A stretch of 64,000 nucleotides of DNA. Source: Zasmidium citrigriseum. Its lineage: Eukaryota; Ascomycota; Dothideomycetes; Mycosphaerellales; Mycosphaerellaceae. Numbering within the stretch: the stretch's first letter is position 1; the number at the start of each line of letters is the position of its first letter. Below the pieces are notes generated by a model. It saw only the letters and a list, made by a program, of their open reading frames with translations. It did not search any database and was not told the DNA's origin. The stretch spans positions 806,001 to 870,000 of the forward strand of contig NHNW01000002.1 of assembly GCA_002786025.1 (NCBI GenBank). Direction: 5' to 3'. Below are positions 31,128 through 42,004 of this stretch, in pieces. A program made the position numbers and the translations under genes.

Positions 31128-31912
31128 GGGAATGATCAGCCAGGATGTCTTATGGGTACGGGATGATGATGGATGTTCGACAGAGCGAGCAGATCTGTTC
31201 ATAGTGTTCAGCGCGTGGCGTACTTAGGCGTTGTTGTTCTATGGATCCAGTCGTATGTTCAGTTGGAGAGATACCTTAAATGCAGTCAGTCAGTCAGTCT
31301 CTTACTTCAGCATGTTCAGACTTCAGTTCTACATCTCAAATCAAATGAGAGAAGAACGAAAAAGAGAAGCACATCAGTGGCCAAAGGCAAAGTACCAGTC
31401 GCTATGCATTCCACGCTTGCTACAACAGAACCTCGCCTTGGGCGGTCCCGCCTGATGAGAGGATTTGATCATTCCCGCTCCATGTCTAACGAAAACAGCA
31501 TCGAAGCAAGCAAAGAAGTCGTGATGTCGTAAAAGAAGCAGCAGCCGCCTCTTGCTCTGCTCTGCCTTTGAAAAAACAATGCCCAGCCGCAGGGGAGGTA
31601 GAAACGAGCAGCCGCCCGAAAAAAGGAGAAGAAGCTGTCAGTATCAACACCCCATTCGCTTCGCCTCGCTTCAAAGTCATGCCCTCCTTTCCCTTCCAAT
31701 CCATTCCCCTCCCAAAAAGCAACGCCTCGCCAAGTCTCCCATGTCCCAGTCCGTCTGTTTCCCGAGTGGTTGGTATATGAAAAAAAGCGATCGGGTATCA
31801 TAAAATGCAGTCGTTCGTTCGCCCCCAGTGTTCCCTTGTTGCCTTGTTGTTGCCGTTGTCGTACGCCTGCCGTTCATCGTGCTAATGCCCTCAGTCTCAA
31901 TACTAGCTCCTC
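31128..31912. other. Convergent 3' region, CSM1 / RING gene
   Basis: 785 bp between two stops. It must carry both 3' UTRs. Short frames inside show no domain. One (CAGT)4 microsatellite is present at 31283-31298. Confidence 0.4.
31283..31298. repeat. (CAGT)4 microsatellite
   Basis: Four perfect tandem CAGT units in the 3' region of CSM1. Confidence 0.9.
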
Positions 31913-34288
31913 CTACGAGCTGATGTGTTCCACTTCCTCCCGATGAGCCGAAACGTTCTCTGCCCCGGCAATCGTTGCATCGTCGCCAGAACTAGTGGAT
32001 GCCGAGCTGCTAGCTTCGGCGCTCGAGTCTTCAGACTCTGCGGTCTTCTTCTCGTCTACGCCTTGCTCGCGGCATAGAGGGCAGGAGTTTCGACCAGTAG
32101 TTAACCACTGGTCTATGCACTCCTTGTGGAAGAGGTGGTTGCACTTAACAAGCTTCCTGGCCACCTCCTTGGCCTCGAAGTCGCAAAGACAGACCAGACA
32201 ACGCTGGCCAACCTCAATCGTGACCTGTTCTTCGCCCTCAATCGCCGTAGCGACCAAAGCTGCCGTCTTCGTCGCATCCTCTGACATCTCGACATGCTCG
32301 ATGTTGTAGAGGCCACCTGCGCCCTGAACATCTTCCTCGGTAGCAACTGGAGCCTTTGCGGGGCCAAGCAGTGCTGAAAGAAGCATCATGTCCTCGTATG
32401 TGGGGTTCTCAGTGAAGAGACTGGGTGTGGTGAGGATCGGATGGTTCTCTGGGTAAGAGCCACCAAGGACGTAGATGATCCAGCTGCGAGAGTCATTGCT
32501 GGTGTTGCGGTTCTCGTTTTGAGTAGACTCGGCATCGCCATTAGTCGAGGAACGCGAAAGTGATGGCAAGTTGTCGGGCTCGACAACGCCGTTTCGCCGA
32601 GGGTGGCCAGATGCAAAACGAGGGTAGTGGATGTTGGGAGCAGTATCTGATCGTCGATGAATGCGATATGGTTCAGAGTCTCCAAGCAGGCCCGTGCCGG
32701 AATGTGTCGAGTGAACAGATGCCGTTTCTTCGGTGTGTGCACTCAAGGGGCTGGTTGCGGAAGATCGATGAAGCATGCTATTTCGCCTGGACTCGTTGCT
32801 GAAGTCTCTCATGCTGTTTGCCACAAGTGACGTTGGTCTCGAGTGGCTTGGTGTGCTGTTTCTACTTGAGATACGACTCAGCTCGGGACTGGGGCTTGCT
32901 GGTGTGGCCGGAGGCGGCCTTGGTTCGTAGTTGGAACTGGAGCTCGCAACACTCCAAGGCCGCTCTCTCCGCCTATCAGGAGAGCGATGGTCTCTTTGAT
33001 CGTCCATCCTATCACTCAACCGACTCCTGCCCATACCAAAGCCGCCCATGCTGGCTCTGCGTCTATGTCTGAACGAAGTGCCATTTTGAGGAGGTCGTAG
33101 TATCGAGTCGATGCTCTCGTGGCCGTGCGTACCTAGCGCGTGTGCAGGAAGAGGTGTCGGGAAGTTGCCGAGGGCGTCGATGAATGGAGGCAGGTCCTCG
33201 CTGGGCGAACCGGTGCCGGCGTTGGAGTTGGGGTTAATGGAGCGAATCCCTACTATGATGATAGGCACCATCCTACCCTCAACTCCACTCGAGCCGTCTG
33301 AGGCCTCAGATACCGCAGAGCCACGAGGATCTTCGTTGCTTGGTGCAGAGGCGCCGAATCGGAACATTCTGAAGAAGTTGAGCGGAGGTCCCTGTGCTTC
33401 CGCTCCTTCTGCGCTGCTCTCAGCTCCACCCTGCCTAAGGGCTGAAGCGATGCGGCCATTCTGCAATGCTCTTAAGAATCCGTCGAAGCTGCCGTCTTCT
33501 CCACTGCCTCCCAGGTCGCCAAGGCCGGTGCTGCCGGTCAAGCTCCTCGCCTCGCTCAAGGCGTTGTGGTCATCGCCCATCAACGTCGCTGCTGTAGCTG
33601 CTGCAGCTACACTGAGCAGTCTGCTTAGCATGGCAGCTTGATCCTCATTTCTGCGGGGTCGTATCGAAGAGACTGAAGGAGGCGGGGAGCGTCTTCGGCG
33701 AAGGGATGAGGTGAGTTGCCGTACGGGTCTGAGGGAGTTGAATCGGTTGGAGCGTCGGTTCGAATTTTCACTACGCGGTGCTGGCGGGTCAGGGTCAGCG
33801 GGCTGCGAGCCAAAGGTGTCGTGATCAAAGGTCGAGGACAGGTCGATGGAGGGCAGGCGGGGCATGTAGTCGTCGGCATGACTGCTGTGCTGTCTATTCC
33901 TTGCGTGTGACGACCGGCGTTGTAGAAGGGCATGAGATAGGCGGGAAGGATGACTGCTGTCTCGTCTCCACATCTCCTGGAAGCGTGAACGAGTCCGCTG
34001 GAGGGCTCCGCTGCGTGGCTGTGGCTGGTCTGCGGGCTGCGGTAAGCGATGGTCGTCGCCGTCGCTGTGGCCGGAGCGCCATATTTGAGAGAAGCGGTTT
34101 GTATTTTCTGAGCGATTGCGCGACGGTCGCTGGTCGGAGTTGAGGAGGCCATCGTCTAGATCATCCCGGCTGCTGTTGCTGCTGCCGCCCAGCGAGCGGC
34201 TCTGGAAGACTCGTCTCAGCGCTGTCGACTCTGTTCTCCGCGGACGCTCAGCATTTCTGCGCTCCGGCCGCGAGGAGTCCTGACCCAT
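31913..34288 (-). CDS. RING-H2 E3 ubiquitin ligase-like protein with long disordered N-terminus
   Basis: Single exon, 791 residues. Near the C-terminus a RING-H2 domain is complete: RCLVC, then KLVKCNHLFHKECIDQWL and SCPLCRE (Cys3-His2-Cys3 pattern), so E3 ligase activity is expected. The first 600 residues are Ser/Arg/Pro-rich and probably disordered. The segment VPIIIVGIRSINPN at about residue 340 is one of the few hydrophobic patches, and RSWIIYVLGGSYPENHP precedes the RING by about 90 residues; both recur in fungal proteins of this layout. The N-terminus MGQDSS fits the myristoylation pattern (Gly2, Ser6), which would place the protein on a membrane. Substrates unknown. Confidence 0.85.
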   Translation of the reverse strand: MGQDSSRPERRNAERPRRTESTALRRVFQSRSLGGSSNSSRDDLDDGLLNSDQRPSRNRSENTNRFSQIWRSGHSDGDDHRLPQPADQPQPRSGALQRTRSRFQEMWRRDSSHPSRLSHALLQRRSSHARNRQHSSHADDYMPRLPSIDLSSTFDHDTFGSQPADPDPPAPRSENSNRRSNRFNSLRPVRQLTSSLRRRRSPPPSVSSIRPRRNEDQAAMLSRLLSVAAAATAATLMGDDHNALSEARSLTGSTGLGDLGGSGEDGSFDGFLRALQNGRIASALRQGGAESSAEGAEAQGPPLNFFRMFRFGASAPSNEDPRGSAVSEASDGSSGVEGRMVPIIIVGIRSINPNSNAGTGSPSEDLPPFIDALGNFPTPLPAHALGTHGHESIDSILRPPQNGTSFRHRRRASMGGFGMGRSRLSDRMDDQRDHRSPDRRRERPWSVASSSSNYEPRPPPATPASPSPELSRISSRNSTPSHSRPTSLVANSMRDFSNESRRNSMLHRSSATSPLSAHTEETASVHSTHSGTGLLGDSEPYRIHRRSDTAPNIHYPRFASGHPRRNGVVEPDNLPSLSRSSTNGDAESTQNENRNTSNDSRSWIIYVLGGSYPENHPILTTPSLFTENPTYEDMMLLSALLGPAKAPVATEEDVQGAGGLYNIEHVEMSEDATKTAALVATAIEGEEQVTIEVGQRCLVCLCDFEAKEVARKLVKCNHLFHKECIDQWLTTGRNSCPLCREQGVDEKKTAESEDSSAEASSSASTSSGDDATIAGAENVSAHREEVEHISS

Positions 34289-34727
34289 GGTGGGTGCGGG
34301 TTTGCCTGTCTGCGCAGGAGGTCAGGCCGGGCTATGCGGCGGACATGCCTCAGTTCGGGGAGGCGGGCTGCGGCGGCGTGGGCAGCGCACGAAGGGTTGG
34401 AGGGTGGGAGATGCCGCCGGCGGTGAGATACAGGACAGCGGACTAGGAGCGAGGGCGCGAGCGGTCGGCGATAGTAGTGATGTTGGGTCTGGTGGGAGTA
34501 GGCGTTGCGTGATGGACGAGGTCGTGGGCTAGTTCTAGAGTGGAGCCCAGGGCGTCGTGGCTGCCGGCGCGAAGCCGCAGTCACGCTCCTTCCTTGGACT
34601 CCTCACCACTTCAATGAAACGCGCCAGGCACTGCACCACGTGGCAAAGCAAACTTCATCTCGCACCCTAATCAAAGGGAAGGGCTGCAATTTCACGGGCT
34701 ATATCGCTGCTGTGGTGAGACGTCCAC
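34289..34727. promoter_or_regulatory. Divergent promoter region, RING gene / RRN11
   Basis: 439 bp between divergent starts. G/C-rich near the RING gene. No clear TATA box seen. Confidence 0.4.
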
Positions 34728-36053
34728 ATGTCCTCCTTCGCCCCCGTCTATGTGCCCACCACCTCACATCAGTCTTTCGTCGTGCGCGAGCAGAAGCGCG
34801 AGCGCAAACGCAAGCGAGATGCACGAGGTGATGGCGACAGCGACGAAGACGCATCCTCAGACGAGCAATCTCCGGTGCCGAAGGCTGAGGAGGACGACGA
34901 CCAACCCCGAGTGCCGCACCCGGTCAATAAGACGGATCCTTACTACGTCGCCGGTCATCCACGAGAACAACCTCTGCCAGGTGGAAATTTCCCACATGCT
35001 GCCATCCGCGAAGCAAGGACGACTGAGCCGCCCATCGAGGAAGAATTGGCCCGGTTGAAGCCGCCACTGTTTGTGTCCAAATACTCTCCGGAGGACCAGC
35101 ATGGCTCGCTAAAACGACGGCATCTCGATAACTTGACCGCCATTTTGCATCAATGTATGCTACGTGGCGATTGGGAACGTGCTTCGCGTACATGGGGCCT
35201 CATCTTACGTACCGAAGTGCAAGGCCGTGGTATAGACGTGCGCCAGAATGGCCGCTGGCTGGTAGGGGCAGAACTGCTCATGAGGCGCAATCAAACTCTA
35301 GAACAGCGGCAAGTACGACCTTCAAGCTCAAGCAGTGCTGATAGCAACGTGCATCGCAGTGAGGGTGATGAGGAAGATATCATACCAGTCATCTCCGACG
35401 AAGGCATCAAAATGGCGAAAGATTATTACGAACGACTGATCTTGCAGTACCCATATCTGCAGCGAGCGCCTCACTCTGCAATCAACGCCTTGGCCATCTA
35501 TCCCGCCTTGTTCAACGTGTGGATGTACGAGGTTCAGAGTCGAGCGGACAGAGCACGCCGCAAGATTGGAGTGTCCACCGACCCGAACGGCTCTGACATC
35601 CACAGCAGTCCAAGACAAGGCGACGAGAGCGATGCTGCAGAACGAAAACGAGGGTTCAATCAGATCAAAAACCAGGAACTGCAACAAGCTGTTCCAATTG
35701 CACAACGCATGGATGAGCTGATGCTGAATCCACCGTATGACAACAGCACCGAACTTCTGGACCTTCGAGGTAATCTTGCGCTGTGGCTCAGCGAAATGCA
35801 CCGAGACATGTCCAAGATCTATCTGGAAAGCTTGAGCAGCACATCATCGGACGATGACGGACCATCCATCAATCGATACGAGTTTCGCTCATCCAAGAGA
35901 TGGCACGAGCAGGAGGCGAAGAAGGAAAGGGAGAAAGGCAAGAAAATCTTCGAGCTGCTTGTCACTGCCAAAGTCGACGTGTCTGAAGACATCATTGCTT
36001 TCCTGCAGGAGGACTTTGAAGAGTTGCCCGAGGAAGAAGACAGCATTACTTGA
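34728..36053 (+). CDS. RRN11: Rrn11-like RNA polymerase I core factor subunit
   Basis: Single exon, 441 residues. Rrn11 is a subunit of the core factor that recruits RNA polymerase I to the rDNA promoter. The N-terminus has a conserved FAPVYVPTTSHQSFVV start, a basic KRERKRKRDAR cluster and an acidic Ser-rich stretch. The helical TPR-like core begins at HLDNLTAILHQCMLRGDWERASRTWGLILRTE, a very typical Rrn11 sequence, followed by the GAELLMRR and KDYYERLILQYPYL segments. The C-terminus ends acidic (EELPEEEDSIT). Function is by family; no catalytic motif is expected. Confidence 0.85.
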   Translation: MSSFAPVYVPTTSHQSFVVREQKRERKRKRDARGDGDSDEDASSDEQSPVPKAEEDDDQPRVPHPVNKTDPYYVAGHPREQPLPGGNFPHAAIREARTTEPPIEEELARLKPPLFVSKYSPEDQHGSLKRRHLDNLTAILHQCMLRGDWERASRTWGLILRTEVQGRGIDVRQNGRWLVGAELLMRRNQTLEQRQVRPSSSSSADSNVHRSEGDEEDIIPVISDEGIKMAKDYYERLILQYPYLQRAPHSAINALAIYPALFNVWMYEVQSRADRARRKIGVSTDPNGSDIHSSPRQGDESDAAERKRGFNQIKNQELQQAVPIAQRMDELMLNPPYDNSTELLDLRGNLALWLSEMHRDMSKIYLESLSSTSSDDDGPSINRYEFRSSKRWHEQEAKKEREKGKKIFELLVTAKVDVSEDIIAFLQEDFEELPEEEDSIT

Positions 36054-36746
36054 CGAAATCGATACGTCGAGGCAGGTTCAACACGATGAAGCGGCAAGCT
36101 ATTGTAAGCCATGATGTGGACAGTGGGCCTTTGAGTCCAACATACTACTCCACTTGACAGCTCGATGGGAGCATCACGAGGGACCACGGAGTTTACATCA
36201 ACCCACACCGCATGAGCCTGGTTGGGTCACCTGAAGGCCAAGAATAGAAGAGAGAAGCTTCAGCCTCATACCGCTTCCTCCCGACAAGCTTCGCCCGCTT
36301 TCACGACTGATCGACAGCCAGTCAATTCAATACCACCTCATTCTTGCCATCACTACTGCGCCCCACAATAAAGCCTCTTTGAAGCTGTAATAGCAGCTGC
36401 TAAGTGTGCCACCAGCATTGACGGCATTCGGAAACCGCTACCAAAACCGCTTACAGCATTCCGAGTTGCGAGCCTCGCCTTCCTTCTCGTACTGCACCAA
36501 GCCGTGACGACACTGCCCATCAGACGGATGTAACCATCACGAAAACATCGCCCGCTCTTGCTTTAGTCATTGATGAAAGGCAGCTGCGCCCGCCGGCGGA
36601 CAAAAGAGATATAACATCGCATGTTGCACCGTTTTCGACGAAGACATCCATTCCATTCCACCACAGTCCTCGACAAAGCATCAAAAGCAGCTATACATAT
36701 CGCCACTCGACACCCACATCATCAACACCAAACTCGATAATCCAAA
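36054..36746. other. Intergenic region upstream of small secreted protein gene
   Basis: 693 bp with no gene supported. The last 100 bp before 36747 are A/C-rich (catcaacaccaaactcgataatccaaa), as expected for a leader of a well-expressed gene. Confidence 0.4.
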
Positions 36747-37148
36747 ATGTACACCACAACGCTCCTCACCACCCTTCTCGCCACTCTGGCCGCCGCTGCT
36801 CCAGCAACATCCAACCTGCCCGCCCGCGACGATGTCTACTACGGCGTCTCCCTCCGCGTCCGCACGACCGACGCCTTCACACAACCACCTGTCTACTCCC
36901 CAGCACCAATCGAGCTCAACAAGCTCACCTCTCTGAACAACGTCTCGGCCTCCGAGATCGCTTTCGACCCCAACGAGGCTTTCCACGTCGACATCAACCA
37001 AGTCGAGTGCCGTGCGTACAAAGATGCCGCAGGTGTCGTGCCTGGAAGCGCGCCATTCAATGTGAAGAACCCGGCGGAGTTGAGCACCAACCTGGTCGAG
37101 GTCGGAAGTGTGCTTTGCTACGTCGTCACCGAGGCCGAGATGGTCTGA
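36747..37148 (+). CDS. Small secreted protein of unknown function
   Basis: Single exon, 133 residues. A strong signal peptide (MYTTTLLTTLLATLAAAAPA) is followed by a dibasic-like PARDD site that could be a pro-peptide cut. The mature part of about 105 residues has only two Cys (VECRAYK and VLCYVVTE), likely one disulfide, and alternating hydrophobic strands (YYGVSLRVRTTDAF, AFHVDINQVECRA). No known domain recognised. Candidate effector or cell-wall protein by size and secretion only. Confidence 0.75.
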   Translation: MYTTTLLTTLLATLAAAAPATSNLPARDDVYYGVSLRVRTTDAFTQPPVYSPAPIELNKLTSLNNVSASEIAFDPNEAFHVDINQVECRAYKDAAGVVPGSAPFNVKNPAELSTNLVEVGSVLCYVVTEAEMV

Positions 37149-37703
37149 GTGTGAGAATGGATGACGACTGATGCATTGCGAGGGCTGCATTGCGGCGGCG
37201 TTTTGATATTTTGGATGCATGATTGACGAACCACGATCCCTACGACCTATGAGATGTACACTACCTACTCGCGAGAGGCTTAGTTGGAGGGTTAATGATA
37301 ATGTCTTGGATGTTCTCAAGTATCTCTTTCATTTTATCTCTTTCATACATATTGGAGCGTCCCGGCTTGATTGACAAACAAGTGGCTCTTCCTACATCGA
37401 GTGTCCATACTTCTACAGTTGATCGAGGCTGAGGGGCTGCCGGCGCCCCGCTGACTTGGCAAACGTCGAGCTGCCTCGGAGGTCAAGCCTCCTCCACCTG
37501 TGACCTACCCACCCTCCTAGTTGGCATTATACTTTCTTCTGTAAATAGCTTGAGCTGTCTGGTCCTTCTTATCTGATCCTAAGCTGTGCCTGGGATACGC
37601 GTGCTGGGACAGAGCTCACCCTGTCGACTGCGACCTCGAGACTACGAAACAGAAAGACAATGCGGTAGTGGAAGCCGAGTGAACCAGAGATACGGCAGAA
37701 GAG
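37149..37703. other. Intergenic region before AFG1
   Basis: 555 bp, nothing recognised. Holds the 3' end of the secreted protein gene and the AFG1 promoter. Confidence 0.4.
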
Positions 37704-39362
37704 ATGGCGCCCAAGGAAGCGGTCAGAGCTCTGCGGAGCCTCATGAGAGCGTCGCAGAGGTCGCCTAGTGTACAACAACAGAAAAGGACGATATGTGCAG
37801 AGTGTCTAGGCCGACGCGGCCTGAAAGAGCATGGCAGAGTCCTCGGTGCTCCAGCTCGGACATGGCGAAACCACACCGACAGGGAACGAAGAATGCCGAG
37901 ACGGACTCTGGCTACAGTGAGATCACAGGCAGTTCATGAGAAGGGACCGATAGCAGAATACGATCGAAGGGTAGCATCTGGCAGGCTACGGGACGATGAA
38001 CACCAGAGGACCTTGATACAAGCGCTAGAAGACCTCCACGAGACATTGTCCAAGTACAAACCACCCAAGGTAGTACGGCCGACGATTGAATCTCTACAGC
38101 CCAAGAAGCAATCATTCTTTGGGTCTATACTGGGAAGCGGCACAGTTGGGCAACTGCAGATGAGACCCCATCCCAGCTTACCAAAAGGACTTTACATGTA
38201 TGGAGACGTGGGCAGCGGAAAGACGATGCTGATGGACCTCTTCTACGATACACTCCCGGAGAACATCTCTTATAAGATGCGAATCCACTTCCACAACTTC
38301 ATGCAGGACGTGCACAAGGAGCTTCACAAGATGAAGATGCAGCACGGCAACGACATAGACTGCATTCCCTTCGTGGCAGCCACCTTCGCAGAGAAAGCTT
38401 CAGTCCTCTGCTTCGACGAGTTCCAGTGCACCGACGTTGCGGATGCTATGATCCTGAGACGTCTGATTGAGAGCTTGATGGCCCACGGAACAGTCATTGT
38501 GACCACCAGCAACCGACATCCAACCGAGCTCTACAAGAACGGCATCCAACGAGATTCTTTCATTCCCTGTATCAACCTTCTTCTGGACCAGCTTCGTGTG
38601 CTCAACCTGGATTCGACGACAGACTACAGAAAGATCCCAAGACCGCCCTCAGGAGTATACCACCACCCACTAGACGCCGCAGCGAAACGACACGCAGAAC
38701 ACTGGTTCAAATTCCTCGGCGACTTCGAACACGACCCACCCCACGAAGACATCCAACACGTCTGGGGCCGCGACATCGAAGTCCCCCGCGCATCAGGAAA
38801 ATGCTGCTGGTTCACCTTCAACGAGCTCATCGGCAGCGCCACCGGAGCCGCAGACTACCTCGAACTAGTCCGGCACTACGACGCCTTCATCGTGACCGAT
38901 GTCCCAGGCATGAACCTCAGAAGTCGAGATCTCGCCCGCCGCTTCATCACCTTCCTCGACGCCGTCTACGAATCCCGCGCCAAACTCGTCCTAACCTCCG
39001 CCGTCCCTCTAACCCAAATTTTCATGTCCCGTACCGAAGTCGACGATCTCATCGACGAAGCCGCGAAAACCGGCAGTTCAGCCTCCAAACAAGCCAAGAA
39101 AGTCAAAGAAGGCGGCGACGTGGACGACGCCATGCGGATGATGATGGATGATCTGGGGATGAATATGGAGAACATGAAGAAGAGTAGTTTCTTTACTGGC
39201 GATGAGGAGGCGTTCGCCTTTGCTAGGGCGTTGTCGAGGTTGACGGAGATGGGGAGTCAGGAGTGGGTGGAGAGGGGTCTTGGGTTGGAGCATCGGGGTG
39301 GGAAGAAGGAGGCTGATGATTGGATGAAGGTTAGGGGGCATTGGCGACAGGATAGTTATTAG
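37704..39362 (+). CDS. AFG1: Afg1/LACE1-type mitochondrial AAA-like ATPase
   Basis: Single exon, 552 residues. Afg1 is an inner-membrane-associated P-loop ATPase of mitochondria that helps degrade damaged respiratory subunits. The first 60 residues are Arg/Ser/Ala-rich without acidic clusters (RALRSLMRASQRSPSVQQQK), fitting a mitochondrial presequence. Walker A is GLYMYGDVGSGKTML, Walker B VLCFDEFQCTDVADAMIL, and a sensor-like VIVTTSNRHPTELYKNGIQR follows. IHFHNFMQDVHKELHKMK is another hallmark. An insert of about 40 residues rich in Met/Asp lies near the C-terminus. All key residues intact. Confidence 0.93.
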   Translation: MAPKEAVRALRSLMRASQRSPSVQQQKRTICAECLGRRGLKEHGRVLGAPARTWRNHTDRERRMPRRTLATVRSQAVHEKGPIAEYDRRVASGRLRDDEHQRTLIQALEDLHETLSKYKPPKVVRPTIESLQPKKQSFFGSILGSGTVGQLQMRPHPSLPKGLYMYGDVGSGKTMLMDLFYDTLPENISYKMRIHFHNFMQDVHKELHKMKMQHGNDIDCIPFVAATFAEKASVLCFDEFQCTDVADAMILRRLIESLMAHGTVIVTTSNRHPTELYKNGIQRDSFIPCINLLLDQLRVLNLDSTTDYRKIPRPPSGVYHHPLDAAAKRHAEHWFKFLGDFEHDPPHEDIQHVWGRDIEVPRASGKCCWFTFNELIGSATGAADYLELVRHYDAFIVTDVPGMNLRSRDLARRFITFLDAVYESRAKLVLTSAVPLTQIFMSRTEVDDLIDEAAKTGSSASKQAKKVKEGGDVDDAMRMMMDDLGMNMENMKKSSFFTGDEEAFAFARALSRLTEMGSQEWVERGLGLEHRGGKKEADDWMKVRGHWRQDSY

Positions 39363-39733
39363 AGATTTAGTTGAAGGCGATTTGCGCTAAAGAGAGGAGA
39401 TACCCATGCATTTGAAGTGAGAAGCGTCCAGAGCGGGAATGACATTTGCATGAGCGCGAGTATGAGCATTAGCGTGAGTATAGCATGCATATGGGTTTAT
39501 AGAGGAACAGCTTTTGTATGAATCTTTTCATAACAAGAATGGGACCAGAAGTTTATCTCTTTTGACAAATGCGTTGATTTGGTATCTATTTGGAGGCGTC
39601 AAGGACCTCATTACCATCAGTCTAGCAAATCTCATCATGCTTCCTGATCAACCAGAGCCTTCAGAATGCTCGTGGAACGCCAAAACACCATACGTGAGCC
39701 TCTGACAACCCCAACGCCATGCAGAATACACTT
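39363..39733. other. Convergent 3' region, AFG1 / NOG1
   Basis: 371 bp between two stops, presumably 3' UTRs. Nothing else seen. Confidence 0.4.
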
Positions 39734-41707
39734 TTACCGACTTCTGGTACTGCCCATGCCTCTCTTGCCAGCCAGAAGCCACTTCGACTTGGCCGCAGTC
39801 TGGTGTCGATCTGCCTCTCCCTGTCGGGCCATGCGGTTCATCTTCTTCTGGCCGAGCTTCTGCAGCCTCTCGGCCTTGCTTCTCGCCGTCTCGTCTGTGA
39901 CGCCGTCGTCTCTCCTGTTGGTGCTCTGCGTCCTCGCCCGTGCCACTGACAAGCTGCGAGACAGACGTTGCTTGGGTGTCTCGTCGACATCCATGGCATC
40001 CGCATTTGAAGCATCTTCGGTGCCGGCTCGGCTTCGGCCTCGTGGTCTTGATTGAGAGCGGGCACGAGCTGCGAGAGCTGAGGTGTCGTACCCGGCGTTC
40101 TCCAAGGCGGACTCCATCTTCTCGAGCTGCACGGCCTTCTTCGATCGCGGGATGACAGCTCGGTTCTTGAGCGACTTGCGCATCTTGTTCTCATTCCTGA
40201 TCAGTTGTCGCTTCTCTCGGATCAACTCGGCCTTGTACGCGATATCGGCCTCTTCAGCGTCCTCCAGCTCCTCGTCCTCCTCGTAGTAGCCGTCTTCCTC
40301 CAATCGAGCCTCTTCCTCCTCAAGAGCGGCCAACTTGGCCTCGATGTCGGGATCAACGTAGTCGTACACGTTCATGCCGTTGAGTGTCTCGGGGATCTTA
40401 TCGTTCTTCCATTCGTCGTTCTCCAAGAGGTACTTGTCCTTGAGATTGATATTGAACACACCAGCACCTCCATTCTCCTCTTCGATGTCGCGCATAAGCT
40501 TGGGTCGGTTCGGATCTTCCTTGTCGTATTTGACTTTGTTCTTCGCGGCTTCTGGGATCTCTGGGTCCCATGGAGTACCTCCAAGTGGCTGTGCTACGTG
40601 TATTCTCCTTAGCACGTCACCAAGACGTCCAGTAACCTCACCAGATGCATTCGTGCCCGCAGTCAACTTCAGTGCATTTCGCTCAGCCAGAAGTCGATCG
40701 CAAGCAGCGTTACGAACGTTCATGAGACCCTCCGTAGTCGTACACGAAAGCTGCAAAAGCTCAACATTTGCGCTCTTCAGCAACTTCTGAAGTTTCTCCT
40801 GTGTCTCTGCATCCAAGTCCTCTGGTCGCATTACATCGATCTTGTTGATGACAATGAAGACCAATTTGTTAGCGAAAAGAGGCTTGATGCTCTCGAACAG
40901 AGCCATCTGCGCTGAAACGCTGTATCCACACTGCTCGCTCAGATCCATGAAGTACATGATAGCACTTCGCAGATGTGCAATGGCTGTGATACTCTGCATT
41001 TCAATTGTGTTCATCTCTTCGAGTGGGTGGTCCAAAATACCGGGGGTGTCAATAGCCTGGAATCGAAGCATTTTGTAGTCGAAGTGCCCCACGAACAGAG
41101 ATTTCGTTGTGAAAGCGTATGGCTGCACGTCCACGTCTGCGCGCGAGATGTTTTTCAGGAAAGAAGACTTGCCAACATTTGGGTATCCGCAAATCAGGAG
41201 AGTCCGCGTGTTGGGGTCGATCCCAGGCAGACGACCAAGATGCTGTCGCACCTGCTCCAAGTACACCAACGGGTCCTTCAAACGCTTGCAGATGGTGGCC
41301 ATGCGACCAAGAGCCGCACGCTTGAGCTGCTTGCATTGAAACAGCGATTGTCCGTACTTCAGCAACCTGATATAATCTCTTGCCACCGTCTCAATCAGAC
41401 CCTTGGCGGTGTTAAGCTGGCCGAGTGCGATGCGGAAGTGGTCTGCATCGTAGAGGGTGTTGAGCAGATCTTTGTGGAACGGATGAATGTCATTCAATCG
41501 TGGGAAGCCATCGAGGATAGCCGACAGCTTCTCGGCGAAGGTCTCGGAGGTGTATTTGACCTTTCGGATGTAGAAGGCGCGGATTCGACTGATTTTGAAG
41601 CCCGCACGGATCTGAGTGGGCAGACGGCGCTGGGTGCGCGAGAGGACGATGTCGAGGAATTCCTGCGACGTCGGCACCGGCGCGATGTCCTTCCACGTCG
41701 TCTTCAT
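39734..41707 (-). CDS. NOG1: Nog1 nucleolar GTPase
   Basis: Single exon, 657 residues from the Met of [12 protein letters not shown], which is where the family begins; the frame is open 43 codons further upstream, but that part is not conserved in type. Nog1 is a GTPase of pre-60S particles. A helical N-domain ([18 protein letters not shown]) precedes the G domain: G1 [16 protein letters not shown]3 [10 protein letters not shown]4 NKIDVM. The C-terminal half has the [20 protein letters not shown] block, acidic and coiled stretches, and a basic Arg/Ser tail ending in [11 protein letters not shown]. All G motifs intact. Divergent from the GGCT gene with 297 bp between starts. Confidence 0.95.
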   Translation of the reverse strand: MKTTWKDIAPVPTSQEFLDIVLSRTQRRLPTQIRAGFKISRIRAFYIRKVKYTSETFAEKLSAILDGFPRLNDIHPFHKDLLNTLYDADHFRIALGQLNTAKGLIETVARDYIRLLKYGQSLFQCKQLKRAALGRMATICKRLKDPLVYLEQVRQHLGRLPGIDPNTRTLLICGYPNVGKSSFLKNISRADVDVQPYAFTTKSLFVGHFDYKMLRFQAIDTPGILDHPLEEMNTIEMQSITAIAHLRSAIMYFMDLSEQCGYSVSAQMALFESIKPLFANKLVFIVINKIDVMRPEDLDAETQEKLQKLLKSANVELLQLSCTTTEGLMNVRNAACDRLLAERNALKLTAGTNASGEVTGRLGDVLRRIHVAQPLGGTPWDPEIPEAAKNKVKYDKEDPNRPKLMRDIEEENGGAGVFNINLKDKYLLENDEWKNDKIPETLNGMNVYDYVDPDIEAKLAALEEEEARLEEDGYYEEDEELEDAEEADIAYKAELIREKRQLIRNENKMRKSLKNRAVIPRSKKAVQLEKMESALENAGYDTSALAARARSQSRPRGRSRAGTEDASNADAMDVDETPKQRLSRSLSVARARTQSTNRRDDGVTDETARSKAERLQKLGQKKMNRMARQGEADRHQTAAKSKWLLAGKRGMGSTRSR

Positions 41708-42004
41708 CTTGTCGGCGGTGTGAAGTTGTGCTGGTGGGTGGTCGGTGGTGAGAAAGTGGACGAAGCCGCTGAAATTTGGAGTCGGCAATGGGGCAAGATC
41801 GAACCACGCTAAGATAAGATAAAGTTTCCTTGGCATCAGGGACTCGCCGTGCTCTTGCCGAACATTGAACGTCCAGAGACTCGACTCGATGGCCTACGAA
41901 TTTGCCCTATCTTCCCTATTACCCTTCAAATAAATATGGATGTACAACCTTGTTCATCGCTGCACATCAAGATTTCTCTTCCTTCGTCTCAATCACAATA
42001 CACG

